This document shows positions 42,821-51,681 of a stretch of DNA of 64,000 bases, one piece after another. The translations under genes were made by a program, and so were the position numbers. Position 1 is the first letter of the stretch, and each line of letters opens with the position of its first letter. The notes under the pieces were generated by a model. That model made no database searches. It was not told the DNA's origin and was given only the letters and a program-made list of their open reading frames with translations. Source of the DNA: Paenibacillus sp. FSL K6-3182 (GTDB taxonomy: Bacteria > Bacillota > Bacilli > Paenibacillales > Paenibacillaceae); the NCBI RefSeq assembly GCF_037976325.1, contig NZ_CP150265.1, positions 3,467,501-3,531,500 of the forward strand, given 5' to 3'.

Positions 42821-44146
42821 ATGACAACTATACTTATTCGGAACGCAGTAGTTATGACTATGAACCACGACAATCAGATTTTCACAGGTGATGTCTTAAT
42901 AGAGGGAAGCCGAATTGCCCAAATGGGCGAACGGTTGGAGACACAGAATGTTGATCGTGTTATTGAAGCAGGCGGAAAAGTGCTGCTGCCCGGGTTTGTA
43001 CAAACGCATATCCATTTATGCCAAACGCTGTTTCGAGGGAGGGCTGATGATTTATCGCTCATTGAATGGTTGAAGGAAAAGATTTGGCCGCTTGAGGCTG
43101 CTCATAGTGAGGATTCTGTTTACTACTCAGCCATGCTCGGGATTGGTGAACTGATTCGCAGCGGTACAACGACAATTTTGGATATGGAGACGGTTCATTA
43201 TACAGAATCGGCTTTCCAAGCCATTAAAGAAAGCGGCATTCGAGCTCTCTCTGGAAAAGTGATGATGGATCATGGTACGGAGGTGCCGCTTGCTCTGCAG
43301 GAAAATACTCAAAAATCGCTGCAGGACAGCGTGGATCTTCTCGAAAAATGGCATGGTGCTGAAAATGGGAGAATTCAATATGCCTTTTGCCCTCGTTTTG
43401 TTGTTTCTTGCACCGAGGAATTGCTTATTGGGGTTCGTGACTTGTCTGCCAAGTATGGCGTAATGGTGCACACGCATGCATCGGAAAACCAGGGCGAAAT
43501 TGCAATGGTTGAGGCGGAACGCGGAATGAGAAATGTCGTCTATCTCGATCATATTGGACTTGCGAAGCCGAATCTCATTTTGGCACATAGCATTTGGTTA
43601 GATGAAGAGGAAAAAAGAATTATACGGGAGAGGGGAGTCAAGATTACTCATTGTCCGGGCTCTAATATGAAACTTGCGTCAGGCATTGCAGAAATTCCGC
43701 ATCTTCTTGAGCAAGGGATTGATATTGGCATTGGTGCGGATGGCGCGCCTTGCAACAATAATTTGGATATGTTTCAGGAGATGCGCTTAACCGCTTATAT
43801 GCAAAAGGTGAAGCATGGTCCTACGATTATGAATGCAAAAACGGTGCTGCGGATGGCGACGATGGGCGGAGCGAAGGTGCTTGGCTTAGAAAATGAGATT
43901 GGCAGTATTGAGACTGGGAAACTCGCAGATTTGCAGCTGCTTGATTTGGAGGATTTCCATGTGTATCCATCATTTGATGCAGATTGGTATTCAAGAGTTG
44001 TGTATGCGGCGACAAGAGGCGATGTTGATACCGTTCTTATTGATGGGCAAGTGGTCATGGAAAACAAGATCGTGAGAACGGTTGATAAAAAAGTTGTCTT
44101 AAAGGAAGCGGATCGCTCACTCAAAAAATTGATCGCTCGATTGTAG
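42821..44146 (+). CDS. Amidohydrolase, purine/deoxynucleoside deaminase type
   Basis: A 441-residue metal-dependent deaminase of the TrzA/SsnA/MtaD group. Metal ligands are visible: THIHLCQT near residues 66-73 (HxH), the HTHASE motif near 218-223, HSIWL near 250, and the catalytic Asp in GADGAPCNN near 305. The N-terminal and C-terminal parts form the small beta domain (ending VDTVLIDGQVVMENK). Family enzymes deaminate guanine, 8-oxoguanine, 5'-deoxyadenosine or S-adenosylhomocysteine. Position at the head of a xanthine-to-allantoin cluster favours a purine base such as guanine, giving xanthine, but the sequence alone does not decide. A GGGGG run precedes the ATG. Confidence 0.8.
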   Translation: MTTILIRNAVVMTMNHDNQIFTGDVLIEGSRIAQMGERLETQNVDRVIEAGGKVLLPGFVQTHIHLCQTLFRGRADDLSLIEWLKEKIWPLEAAHSEDSVYYSAMLGIGELIRSGTTTILDMETVHYTESAFQAIKESGIRALSGKVMMDHGTEVPLALQENTQKSLQDSVDLLEKWHGAENGRIQYAFCPRFVVSCTEELLIGVRDLSAKYGVMVHTHASENQGEIAMVEAERGMRNVVYLDHIGLAKPNLILAHSIWLDEEEKRIIRERGVKITHCPGSNMKLASGIAEIPHLLEQGIDIGIGADGAPCNNNLDMFQEMRLTAYMQKVKHGPTIMNAKTVLRMATMGGAKVLGLENEIGSIETGKLADLQLLDLEDFHVYPSFDADWYSRVVYAATRGDVDTVLIDGQVVMENKIVRTVDKKVVLKEADRSLKKLIARL

Positions 44147-44220
44147 CTGATAGGTTGAAGGCTAAGCTGATGATTACGCTGCGAGGGCTAAATGCGCTAA
44201 TGCTAATGGAGGGATAGCGG

Positions 44221-45327
44221 ATGGATATGCATGATGTATTGGAATCGTTGAAGGCAAGCGACGAGCCGAGTGTGCTCGCTACCATTGTATGTGTTGAGGG
44301 TCATTCCTATCGTAAGACCGGAGCGTCAATGTTGTTCAGCTTCAGCGGTGATCAGATTGGATCGGTTAGCCCTGGCTGCTTGGAGCAAGATTTGTTGGAA
44401 AGGGCGGCGGGTGTATGGGATTCCGGTCAATTCATTTGTATCGATTATAATATGAAGCCTGAAGAGGATGCTATATGGGGTGAGAGTGTGGGCTGCGGCG
44501 GTGAGATTCGCATGTTGCTGGAGCCTGTGGACGGACGATTGCGGGCGATTTTGCTTGAAGCGAAAGCAAAAAATGATGCCGGTATTTCCGTTAAGCTAAT
44601 GCGAAGCTGGGATGAAAAAGAAATCAGCTACGCTCTTATTGATAACCTTGGCGATCACTCACTGGTGGACTATGAAGATGAACTGAACAACAATTCCAAT
44701 CAAATGACGATCGTAATTACGCCTAGACCTCGTTTGGTGTTATTCGGGCTAGGAAAAGACGCGGAAGCTATCTATTCGTTAGCGATACAAATTGGCTTTC
44801 GTGTTATAGCAGTTGATTGGCGGCCGGCGTTATGTACGAAGGAAAGGTTTCCAAACGCCGAATGTGTGATTGGATCTCCCGTACAAATTATGGAGCAGGT
44901 GCAACTCCGTCCAGATGATTATTTAATCGTATGCAGCCATAATTTGTCTCAGGATAAGGACATGATTAGGCTTGCATTGCCTCTAAAACTTGTTTACATC
45001 GGCGTTCTTGGTTCAAAGAAGCGGATACGGATGCTGTTTGAGACCTTTCTCATTCCATCCAATGTACACGCTCCGATAGGCCTCTCCATTCATGCAGATG
45101 GACCGTATGAAATAGCTGTCAGTGTTGCGGCTGAATTAATTGCCATACGTGCAGCAAGGAAAGGGAGCCAGCGACAGGAGGGGAGCAAACATGCGAATAT
45201 CAGCCCTTTATTTAGCAGCAGGACAGAGCAAACGCATGGGAGTTCGAAAGCAATCGCTCGAGCTGTCGAAGAACAAGCCGCTGGCACGGATGGGGCTGCT
45301 GGCTCTGTTGTCCAGCGATCTTCATGA
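44221..45327 (+). CDS. pucA: XdhC/PucA-like xanthine dehydrogenase accessory factor
   Basis: XdhC-type maturation factor that binds and sulfurates molybdenum cofactor and inserts it into xanthine dehydrogenase. The N-terminal XdhC/CoxI domain has GHSYRKTGASM near residue 27 and SPGCLEQDL near 52-60; the central region contains SVGCGGEIRMLLEP. A Rossmann-type C-terminal domain begins VLFGLGKDAEAIY near 177 and includes IGVLGSKKR near 260. GGAGGGA is just before the ATG. The conserved part ends about residue 320. The last 45 residues are Ser/Gly/Gln-rich, not family-like, and are encoded inside pucB in another frame, giving an overlap of 137 bp. Confidence 0.88.
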   Translation: MDMHDVLESLKASDEPSVLATIVCVEGHSYRKTGASMLFSFSGDQIGSVSPGCLEQDLLERAAGVWDSGQFICIDYNMKPEEDAIWGESVGCGGEIRMLLEPVDGRLRAILLEAKAKNDAGISVKLMRSWDEKEISYALIDNLGDHSLVDYEDELNNNSNQMTIVITPRPRLVLFGLGKDAEAIYSLAIQIGFRVIAVDWRPALCTKERFPNAECVIGSPVQIMEQVQLRPDDYLIVCSHNLSQDKDMIRLALPLKLVYIGVLGSKKRIRMLFETFLIPSNVHAPIGLSIHADGPYEIAVSVAAELIAIRAARKGSQRQEGSKHANISPLFSSRTEQTHGSSKAIARAVEEQAAGTDGAAGSVVQRSS

Positions 45328-45865
45328 GATCAAGGTTGTTGTTAATCCCGAAGATTCAAATGATTGGATCCAGGCAGAGGATAGTGCTGTAAGTGCTGCT
45401 CATCATTTTCAGTCTAGCGGTGTCACTGTGATTGAATGTGCGGATGCGCAGAAGGGAATGTCCTATTCGATCCGCTGCGGCCTTGAAGCACTCTTGAGAG
45501 AGGAAGCTGCGCTTGATGCAGTTGTGGTTGTACTCGCTGATCAACCCTTTATTACTTCCGGAATGATTAATAGGCTTATCCGCTGCTGGAGCGAGCGTCC
45601 GGACCTCGATTTTGTCGCAACCGCAGTGCATGAAGCGAATGAAGGGGAAATTGTTCTAATGCCTCCGGCGATATTATCCCGCTCCATGTTCGATTCATTA
45701 TTTCAGTTAAGGGGCGATGCTGGAGCTCGTAAACTGTTCGAATCATCTGAATTTCAAGGCTATGGGCTGCTGGCGTTAGATCGTGAGACATTATTTGACG
45801 TAGATACGCCAGCTGATTTTGCTTTAGCTAAAAAAAGATATTTGGGTTTGTCTAAAGAGTGCTAA
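45191..45865 (+). CDS. pucB: MobA-like NTP transferase, molybdenum cofactor cytidylyltransferase (PucB-like)
   Basis: A 224-residue nucleotidyltransferase of the MocA/MobA family, expected to convert Mo-molybdopterin to its cytosine dinucleotide form for xanthine dehydrogenase. The nucleotide-binding motif LYLAAGQSKRMG lies at residues 6-17, and the metal-binding DQPF motif (VVLADQPFITSG) near 115-126; DVDTPADFA closes the domain. ATG 45191 is preceded by AGGAGG at 45176-45181, 9 nt upstream, so the longer in-frame reading from 45140 is unlikely. It overlaps the 3' end of pucA. The PucB homologue of B. subtilis has the same position. Confidence 0.87.
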   Translation: MRISALYLAAGQSKRMGVRKQSLELSKNKPLARMGLLALLSSDLHEIKVVVNPEDSNDWIQAEDSAVSAAHHFQSSGVTVIECADAQKGMSYSIRCGLEALLREEAALDAVVVVLADQPFITSGMINRLIRCWSERPDLDFVATAVHEANEGEIVLMPPAILSRSMFDSLFQLRGDAGARKLFESSEFQGYGLLALDRETLFDVDTPADFALAKKRYLGLSKEC

Positions 45866-45988
45866 AGATACCTTTTTTTAGCAGATCACTTCGGGCCAAA
45901 CAAATGGTGCGCAGGCTTGCAATGACCATGTTTGGAGCGAGGGTACGCACTTATTTAGATGCAAACGGATCGGGGGAGTAATGTGAAC

Positions 45989-46915
45989 ATGAATGCTCAG
46001 GAGATCATGTCATCTCCTCTTGTATGGCATCCTCAGACGGCCGCAGAGGCATGGCTGCTTAAACAAAGCTATGGGTTTGATGGATTATATATTTCAGGTG
46101 GAACCTTGCTTCGAACGCAGTGGGAATCTGGTGTTTCCGCTATCCCGAAACATTTGATCAATTTGAGTGCTATTCGTGGATTAAACGAGGTTAAAATCGG
46201 CGAATCAGGCGTCATTATTGGCGGCCAAGTGACTTTGCAGGCTTGTCGGACGAATGCATTCCTGCAGCGTAATTTTCCACTAGTCACCGATGCTGTACGC
46301 GCAATAGCAGCGCCGTCCATAAGGCATTTAGCAACGATTGCCGGCAATGTTTCTTCCTTAATTGGTGACGCTATTCCCGCTCTCCTTGCCTATGATGCTG
46401 AAGTGAATTGGTACAACGGTGTAATAGAGCAGCGCGTTCCTTTATCCAGCTATTTGCTTCTAGCAAACGATAGGGCCCAAGGATGTGAGCGATTGCTCCT
46501 CAGCATCGTCCTGCCTTTCACACGATTAAAGGAAGAGAGCACGGCGTGTGGGGATGAAGAGGAAAATACCATTTCGAAAATCAAGCATTTTGGCGCCTAC
46601 CATAAAGTAGGACGTCGTGAAGCATTTACTCCTTCTATTGTAACTGCAGCCATATTAGGCGCGATTTCGTCCGCTGGCGTGCTCATAGAACTAAGAATCG
46701 CGCTTGGAGGAGGACAAAAGCTTCCGCAAAGACTAGAACGATTAGAAGCAGAAATCGTAGGAGCGGTTGTAGATCATCAGCTTCTTCAGCAAGCCTATGA
46801 TTGTATTTTGCAAGAGTACGAACCTAGGGAAGATTTATTCGCATCATCGTCGTATAGGAAGATTACAGCAGCTAACGTCATCGCAGCGGAGCTTTGGCAG
46901 GCAGCTAGAGATTGA
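45989..46915 (+). CDS. pucC: Xanthine dehydrogenase FAD-binding subunit
   Basis: FAD subunit of a three-part xanthine dehydrogenase; it passes electrons from the iron-sulfur centres to NAD+. The CO-dehydrogenase-flavoprotein fold is visible: FDGLYISGGTLL near residues 30-41 (the usual GGT motif), GGQVTLQAC near 70, and APSIRHLATIAGNVSS near 102-118, whose TIGGN-type motif reads TIAGN. The C-terminal domain begins near 170 with a conserved IALGGGQKLPQR-like segment. ATG 45989 is 10 nt behind GGGGGAG at 45972-45978; GTG 45983 is a close alternative. The next subunit gene follows within 25 bp. Confidence 0.9.
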   Translation: MNAQEIMSSPLVWHPQTAAEAWLLKQSYGFDGLYISGGTLLRTQWESGVSAIPKHLINLSAIRGLNEVKIGESGVIIGGQVTLQACRTNAFLQRNFPLVTDAVRAIAAPSIRHLATIAGNVSSLIGDAIPALLAYDAEVNWYNGVIEQRVPLSSYLLLANDRAQGCERLLLSIVLPFTRLKEESTACGDEEENTISKIKHFGAYHKVGRREAFTPSIVTAAILGAISSAGVLIELRIALGGGQKLPQRLERLEAEIVGAVVDHQLLQQAYDCILQEYEPREDLFASSSYRKITAANVIAAELWQAARD

Positions 46916-46939
46916 GGAATGACAGGAAGGAGTGAGCGT

Positions 46940-49216
46940 ATGCTCTTAAACCGCACAAGCAGCGGAGGTAGATGGCGAATCCGTCCTGATGGTCCAGGTA
47001 AAGTAACAGGCAGTCTGGCTTATTTAACCGATATGACTAGGGAGCATATGCTTTATGGCCTTGTTCTACGAAGTGAATATCCTCATGCGCGTATTCTGTC
47101 CATTCATACAGATAAAGCCAAGCGACTAACCGGCGTCCACGCCGTGCTTACCTTTGAAGATGTCCCTGGATTAAATGCTTTTGGCATTGCGCATCCTGAC
47201 CAGCCTGTTTTATGCGAGGATCGGGTGAGATATGTGGGTGATGCAATAGCCACAGTAGCTGCTGAATCCCTTGCCATTGCACAAAGAGCTATTGCACTTA
47301 TCGAAGTTGAATATGAAGTTTTGCAGGTAGTGGATGATCCTGAGCACGCGCTGCGGGATGATGCACCTCTGCTTCATCCAAAAGGCAATGCGATGCACCG
47401 GGCATCCTTTCATAGAGGGAACGCTGAAGCTGGATTCGAGCAATGTGCTTATATCATAGAGGAAACCTATTACACGCCGCGCCAAATGCACACCTATATG
47501 GAAACGGAAGGCGGCTTGTTCGTGCCGGAGGCGAATCATCGGTTAACCGTATATTCACCAACGCAGCACGGCTTTATGGATCGTATGCAATTATCACGTA
47601 TTTTAGCTGTACCACAAGAGGATATTCGGATCGTATCCAGCCCCATTGGAGGTTCATTTGGCGGAAAGGACGAGTTGAATGTGCAGCCTTATGGGGCACT
47701 GCTCGCCACTTACACAGGAAAACCAGTCAAGATGCATAATTCGAGGCAGGAATCGGTTCGTGCTGGCTTAAAGCGGCATCCGATGAAAATTACGATGAAA
47801 ACGGGCACTGACGCAGCAGGGAGATTAATCGCCCACCAAGTCAGACTTATTTCTGATACGGGTCCCTATTCAACGCTTGGAGCCGAGGTGCTTAATTTTG
47901 CTGTAGAGCATGTAATTGGCCCTTATAAATACGATCATTTGGACGTTGAAGGCGTATCGGTATTTACGAACAATGGTATGTCGGGTGAATTCCGTGGTTT
48001 TGGCGGCAATCAAGCTATCTTCGCACTTGAGGGGCAATTGGATCGACTGGCTGAGCAGGTTGGCTTAGAGCCTTGGGCATTTCGTCAATTAAATATGCGC
48101 CAAATGGACGATCTCGGGCCATTTGATCAACCGATCGTGATGACGGAAGGTGCCGAGCGAGTATGGAGTGCTATAGCAAAGAGCCCATTGATGCAGGAAA
48201 AGCTGCAAAACAAGTCACGAAGCAAAGATGGCGCAGAACCTTGGGTGAAAACGGGCATCGGAGCAGCTTTTACGATGCATGGCGCAGGACTTGGGGTTGG
48301 TATTCCTGACCCTGCAGGCGGTCGCTTAGAACTTGCGAAAGACGGGAAGATTGAAGCTGTATTCGGCTATGAGGAGTTTGGGCAAGGTCTCATTGCATCG
48401 CTGGAGCAGATGCTCATCGAGCAGTTCAAGTTAGGAGCAGATGATTTGCGGATCATTATCGGCGATACCGATGTCGTGCCAAACAGTGGTTCAACAACGG
48501 CTTCGCGTGCAACAGCAATGATGTGGAAATCACTTCAAAAGTTAAAGCAGCCATTTACAGAGCAGTTGCTAAAACGAGCTGAAGCAGCGTTAGGACAGCC
48601 AGCTCAGGAGCTGCAATTGGGTGAAGGCGGCATAAGAGAGACGTTGAGTAACGCACTGCTGCTTACCTACCATGAGCTTGCCGAAGAATGCGATTTCCCT
48701 ATTCGCTGTGAAACTTCGTTTTCATTTCCAACCTCATCTACAGAACGAGTAGGCGCACATTTTATGTATACCTATTCGGCCGTAGTTGTAAAGGTTGAGA
48801 TTAATACGCTGACAGGGCGAGTTAAGGTACTGCAGCAGTATCATGCGGTAGCGGCAGGACCTGTCATAAATCCACAAGGCTTCCTTGGTCAAATCGAAGG
48901 AGGCAGCAGTATGGCTCTTGGTTTTACACTTATGGAAGATGCGATTATGGAAAAAGGTCAATATATTACGCGAAATTTGGATACGTATCTTGTTCCAACG
49001 ATCATCGACCAAAAAGGGTTAGTAGAAGTGGAAGCCATTGAGCATTTGCCTGAGGGGGATGATTATGGGCCACGCGGTATTGGCGAGGTCGGATCGGTCA
49101 CTCTAGCACCAGCTATCGCAGCTGCTATAAGGCAAGCTTGCGGGAAATGGGTGACTAAACTGCCGGTAGACCCTGCTTTTTTGCAAGAAAAGCCATTTTT
49201 TCTTATGAAGGGGTGA
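46940..49216 (+). CDS. pucD: Xanthine dehydrogenase molybdenum-binding subunit
   Basis: Catalytic subunit that hydroxylates hypoxanthine and xanthine at a Mo centre. The 758-residue protein has the N-terminal a/b hammerhead domain (RPDGPGKVTGSLAYLTDM near residue 15) and the Mo-binding domain with GGSFGGKDE near 238-246 and GEFRGFGGNQAIF near 345-357. The catalytic base is probably the Glu of RGIGEVGSV near the C-terminus. ATG 46940 has AAGGAG at 46927-46932, 7 nt upstream; ATG 46919 in frame precedes it. The gene is nested between the FAD and iron-sulfur subunits in one operon. Length is normal for a separate Mo subunit. Confidence 0.93.
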   Translation: MLLNRTSSGGRWRIRPDGPGKVTGSLAYLTDMTREHMLYGLVLRSEYPHARILSIHTDKAKRLTGVHAVLTFEDVPGLNAFGIAHPDQPVLCEDRVRYVGDAIATVAAESLAIAQRAIALIEVEYEVLQVVDDPEHALRDDAPLLHPKGNAMHRASFHRGNAEAGFEQCAYIIEETYYTPRQMHTYMETEGGLFVPEANHRLTVYSPTQHGFMDRMQLSRILAVPQEDIRIVSSPIGGSFGGKDELNVQPYGALLATYTGKPVKMHNSRQESVRAGLKRHPMKITMKTGTDAAGRLIAHQVRLISDTGPYSTLGAEVLNFAVEHVIGPYKYDHLDVEGVSVFTNNGMSGEFRGFGGNQAIFALEGQLDRLAEQVGLEPWAFRQLNMRQMDDLGPFDQPIVMTEGAERVWSAIAKSPLMQEKLQNKSRSKDGAEPWVKTGIGAAFTMHGAGLGVGIPDPAGGRLELAKDGKIEAVFGYEEFGQGLIASLEQMLIEQFKLGADDLRIIIGDTDVVPNSGSTTASRATAMMWKSLQKLKQPFTEQLLKRAEAALGQPAQELQLGEGGIRETLSNALLLTYHELAEECDFPIRCETSFSFPTSSTERVGAHFMYTYSAVVVKVEINTLTGRVKVLQQYHAVAAGPVINPQGFLGQIEGGSSMALGFTLMEDAIMEKGQYITRNLDTYLVPTIIDQKGLVEVEAIEHLPEGDDYGPRGIGEVGSVTLAPAIAAAIRQACGKWVTKLPVDPAFLQEKPFFLMKG

Positions 49217-49222
49217 ACGGAG

Positions 49223-49723
49223 ATGAGCGATCTTACTGCAAAAGCCCAAACACCGTTTGCACTCCAATGCTTCATTAATGAACAGGAGCTTAAGATTGAA
49301 ACGGCAGCTTCCACCAGATTGCTGAGCATATTGCGTGATGACTTGGCGCTTACGGGGACGAAGCGATCATGTGATATCGGCAGGTGCGGTGCATGTATGG
49401 TATTGATTGACGGCCAGGCGGTCAATTCTTGTTTAACGATGGCTTATCAATGCACCAGCAAGCGGATTACGACGATAGAAGGTTTTTCGTCAGAGGGGAT
49501 CGACCCGATTGGGCAAGCCTTTCTAGAGGAAGGCGGCTTTCAATGCGGCTATTGCACACCGGGAATGATCGTTTCCGTAAAAGCGCTGCTCGACCACCAG
49601 CCAGAGCCGTCAGACGAAGAAATTGCAGAAGCCTTGTCAGGTAATTTGTGTCGCTGTACTGGATATGGCGGAATATGGAGAGCTGTGAAGCGAGCCATTG
49701 AAGGGAGGCGTCAAGCGATATGA
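49223..49723 (+). CDS. pucE: Xanthine dehydrogenase [2Fe-2S] subunit
   Basis: The iron-sulfur subunit with two [2Fe-2S] clusters. The plant-ferredoxin cluster ligands are CDIGRCGAC and a later Cys in VNSC (residues about 50-72). The second cluster is bound by GFQCGYCTPGM near 108-118 and NLCRCTGY near 140-148. The 166-residue length is typical. The ATG has ACGGAG upstream and follows pucD by 6 bp; its TGA overlaps the ATG at 49720 of the OHCU decarboxylase gene (ATGA arrangement). All cluster cysteines are present. Confidence 0.95.
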   Translation: MSDLTAKAQTPFALQCFINEQELKIETAASTRLLSILRDDLALTGTKRSCDIGRCGACMVLIDGQAVNSCLTMAYQCTSKRITTIEGFSSEGIDPIGQAFLEEGGFQCGYCTPGMIVSVKALLDHQPEPSDEEIAEALSGNLCRCTGYGGIWRAVKRAIEGRRQAI

Positions 49724-50262
49724 GAGATGGGCATGAGATCGATTCACGAGGGGTACTGGAAATGAAAATAAATATGGATCAAATCAATGCATGCACCCGC
49801 GAGCAGTTCATAACATGGCTTGGAACGATATTTGAGCATTCGCCTTGGGTGGCGGCTTCGGCAAGTGCAGCGCGTCCGTTTGCTTCGGTCGAAGCGCTTC
49901 ATGACGCGATGATGAACGTTGTGCGGGAATCAAGAGTAGAGACGATTATTGATTTGTTTCGCGCCCATCCCGATCTTGGAACAAGGCTTGCGGTTGCCGA
50001 GTATTCCGCGATAGAGCAGCAAGGTGCTGGTTTGGATCAATTGACGGCAGATGAATACGAGCTCTTCCTCGGATTAAATCAAACGTATGTAAAATCTTTT
50101 GGGTTTCCCTTTATTTTCGCAGTAAGAGGAAAAAAGAAAGAGGATATACTCGCAGCGATGGAAGCTAGATTATGGCACTCTGCTGCTGAAGAAATAGAGC
50201 AAGCATTGCGAGAAATTGAGAAAATTTCCGGATTTCGTTTAAGAGATCTCATCATGGAGTAG
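49720..50262 (+). CDS. 2-oxo-4-hydroxy-4-carboxy-5-ureidoimidazoline (OHCU) decarboxylase
   Basis: Last step of uricolysis: stereospecific decarboxylation of OHCU to S-allantoin. The helical family pattern is clear: FEHSPWVAASA near residues 40-52, the catalytic-type HPDLG motif near 85-89 (FRAHPDLGTRL), and FPFIFAVRGKKKEDIL near 126-142. Two starts are possible: ATG 49720, which overlaps the pucE stop and has GGGAGG 11 nt upstream, and ATG 49762 with GAGGGG 8 nt upstream, which would give a more family-like N-terminus. In B. subtilis this domain is fused to urate oxidase in PucL; here it is a separate gene 17 bp before it. Confidence 0.9.
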   Translation: MRDGHEIDSRGVLEMKINMDQINACTREQFITWLGTIFEHSPWVAASASAARPFASVEALHDAMMNVVRESRVETIIDLFRAHPDLGTRLAVAEYSAIEQQGAGLDQLTADEYELFLGLNQTYVKSFGFPFIFAVRGKKKEDILAAMEARLWHSAAEEIEQALREIEKISGFRLRDLIME

Positions 50263-50279
50263 AGAAAGGAACGATCATT

Positions 50280-51230
50280 ATGCTAAAATTACGCAGCGGA
50301 CGAACATTATATTATGGCAAAGGCGATGTGCTGAGCTACCGGACATACGCAATACCGCTTTCTGTAAAATCGATCCCTCAATCAACGTATACGGGTGATC
50401 CTAATATTATTTTTGCTCATAACATAACCTTCTCCGTGAGCAGCGAGGTGCTGCTTACCTCCTTTACGGAGGGTGACAATGCGCATGTCGTAGCTACTGA
50501 CTCGATGAAAAATTTTATATTACGGCAAACTGCTCATTATGAAGGAAGTACAACAGAGGGACTGCTAGCTTTCATAAGCGAGCGATTTATGGAGCGTTAT
50601 TCGCATATAGATGCGATTGAGATTCGCGCGGATCGGCTGCCTTTTAACTCCGTCACGATTGCCGAAGGCAGCGGCTGGAACGATAGCGAGCTTGTGTTTC
50701 GAAGATCGCACAACGAGCATGCGAGCGCTTCGCAAAAATGGATACGTACAGCTAATAGCTTGCAACTCGCTGAGCAAGAAAGTGCTTTGTCCCATATTCA
50801 GCTAATTAAGGTGAGGGGCAGCTCGTTTTATGGATTCGTTCGCGATGAATATACAACTTTGCCTGAAAGCTATGATCGTCCTTTATTTATTTTCCTTCAT
50901 ATCTTTTGGACTTATGAGCATGAAGAGGATGCATTGGACAGTCGGCGCGGAAATTATGTTCCATCCGAGCAGATTCATGATTTAGCCCACACGTTGTTCC
51001 ATCTTGCAAACTCACCTTCCATTCAGTATTTAATCTATCAAATTGGAAAAAGCATTCTTACTACCTTCCCGCAGCTGTCTGAGGTTCGATTCGAGTCGAA
51101 CAATCGGACATGGGAAACGGTAATGGAGCCTGAGCATCCCACAGCAGCAGGCGTGTTCACTGAACCACGTCCGCCTTATGGCTTCCAAGGATTCACTCTT
51201 ACAAGAGCTGACCTGATTGAGGGAGAGTGA
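50280..51230 (+). CDS. Urate oxidase (cofactor-independent uricase)
   Basis: Uricase oxidises urate to 5-hydroxyisourate with oxygen and without metal. The 316-residue protein shows two tandem T-fold units: the first with ERFMERYSHIDAIEIRADRLPF near residues 99-120, and the second with LAHTLFHLANSPSIQYLIYQIGKSILTTFPQL. The FVRDEYTTLPESYDR segment near 187-200 carries the RDxYTTLPE hallmark of uricases. The ATG has AAAGGA upstream. It corresponds to the C-terminal half of B. subtilis PucL and would pass its product to the next gene. Confidence 0.92.
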   Translation: MLKLRSGRTLYYGKGDVLSYRTYAIPLSVKSIPQSTYTGDPNIIFAHNITFSVSSEVLLTSFTEGDNAHVVATDSMKNFILRQTAHYEGSTTEGLLAFISERFMERYSHIDAIEIRADRLPFNSVTIAEGSGWNDSELVFRRSHNEHASASQKWIRTANSLQLAEQESALSHIQLIKVRGSSFYGFVRDEYTTLPESYDRPLFIFLHIFWTYEHEEDALDSRRGNYVPSEQIHDLAHTLFHLANSPSIQYLIYQIGKSILTTFPQLSEVRFESNNRTWETVMEPEHPTAAGVFTEPRPPYGFQGFTLTRADLIEGE

Positions 51231-51236
51231 TCCAGT

Positions 51237-51614
51237 TTGAACGGGAAAGTTACGACGCATGTTCTTGATCTCGCTGGAGGCAAACCGGTTGTTGGCATAA
51301 CCATAGAGCTATGGTATTTGGGTAAGGAGAGCGCGGAAGCTGCAAACCAGCCTAGGCTCATTGGTTCTTATCAGACGAATGAAGATGGACGCGTTGATGA
51401 GCCATTGCTTCTGGGTGAAAGTATGGAGTGCGGAACCTATGAGATCGTTTTTGATGCAGGAGAATTTTTTCGGCGATCGGAACATTTGTCGGCGATAGAA
51501 GTGAGCATATTTGATAAAATTCCGATTAGGTTCCGAATTCGCGATAAAAACTCGCATTATCACGTGCCATTATTAGTTGCTCCTGGCGGCTACAGCACCT
51601 ATCGCGGAAGCTAG
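51237..51614 (+). CDS. pucM: 5-hydroxyisourate hydrolase (PucM/TTR-like)
   Basis: Transthyretin-like hydrolase that opens the ring of 5-hydroxyisourate to OHCU. The N-terminal motif VTTHVLDLAGGKP near residues 5-17 and the C-terminal YRGS tetrapeptide, both required in this family, are present. The active-site His of HYHVPLLVAPGGYSTYRGS lies near 106-125. The length of 125 residues is normal and no signal peptide is present. The TTG start at 51237 has GGGAGAG at 51221-51227, 9 nt upstream. It lies 6 bp after uricase. Confidence 0.94.
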   Translation: MNGKVTTHVLDLAGGKPVVGITIELWYLGKESAEAANQPRLIGSYQTNEDGRVDEPLLLGESMECGTYEIVFDAGEFFRRSEHLSAIEVSIFDKIPIRFRIRDKNSHYHVPLLVAPGGYSTYRGS

Positions 51615-51681
51615 CCCAATCTGCGTTCATGTATACAAACAATCAGGATAGTGTATGAATATACCGAAAGGGGATTTGACG

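Noticed and set aside
43127..43588. 153-codon minus-strand frame inside the amidohydrolase gene
   Set aside because: The plus strand carries the conserved metal-binding motifs; the minus frame has no ribosome site or domain.
49720..51230. Frameshift splitting a PucL fusion
   Set aside because: Each gene has its own stop and start with ribosome site, and 17 bp of non-coding sequence separates them, so two genes are more likely than an error.
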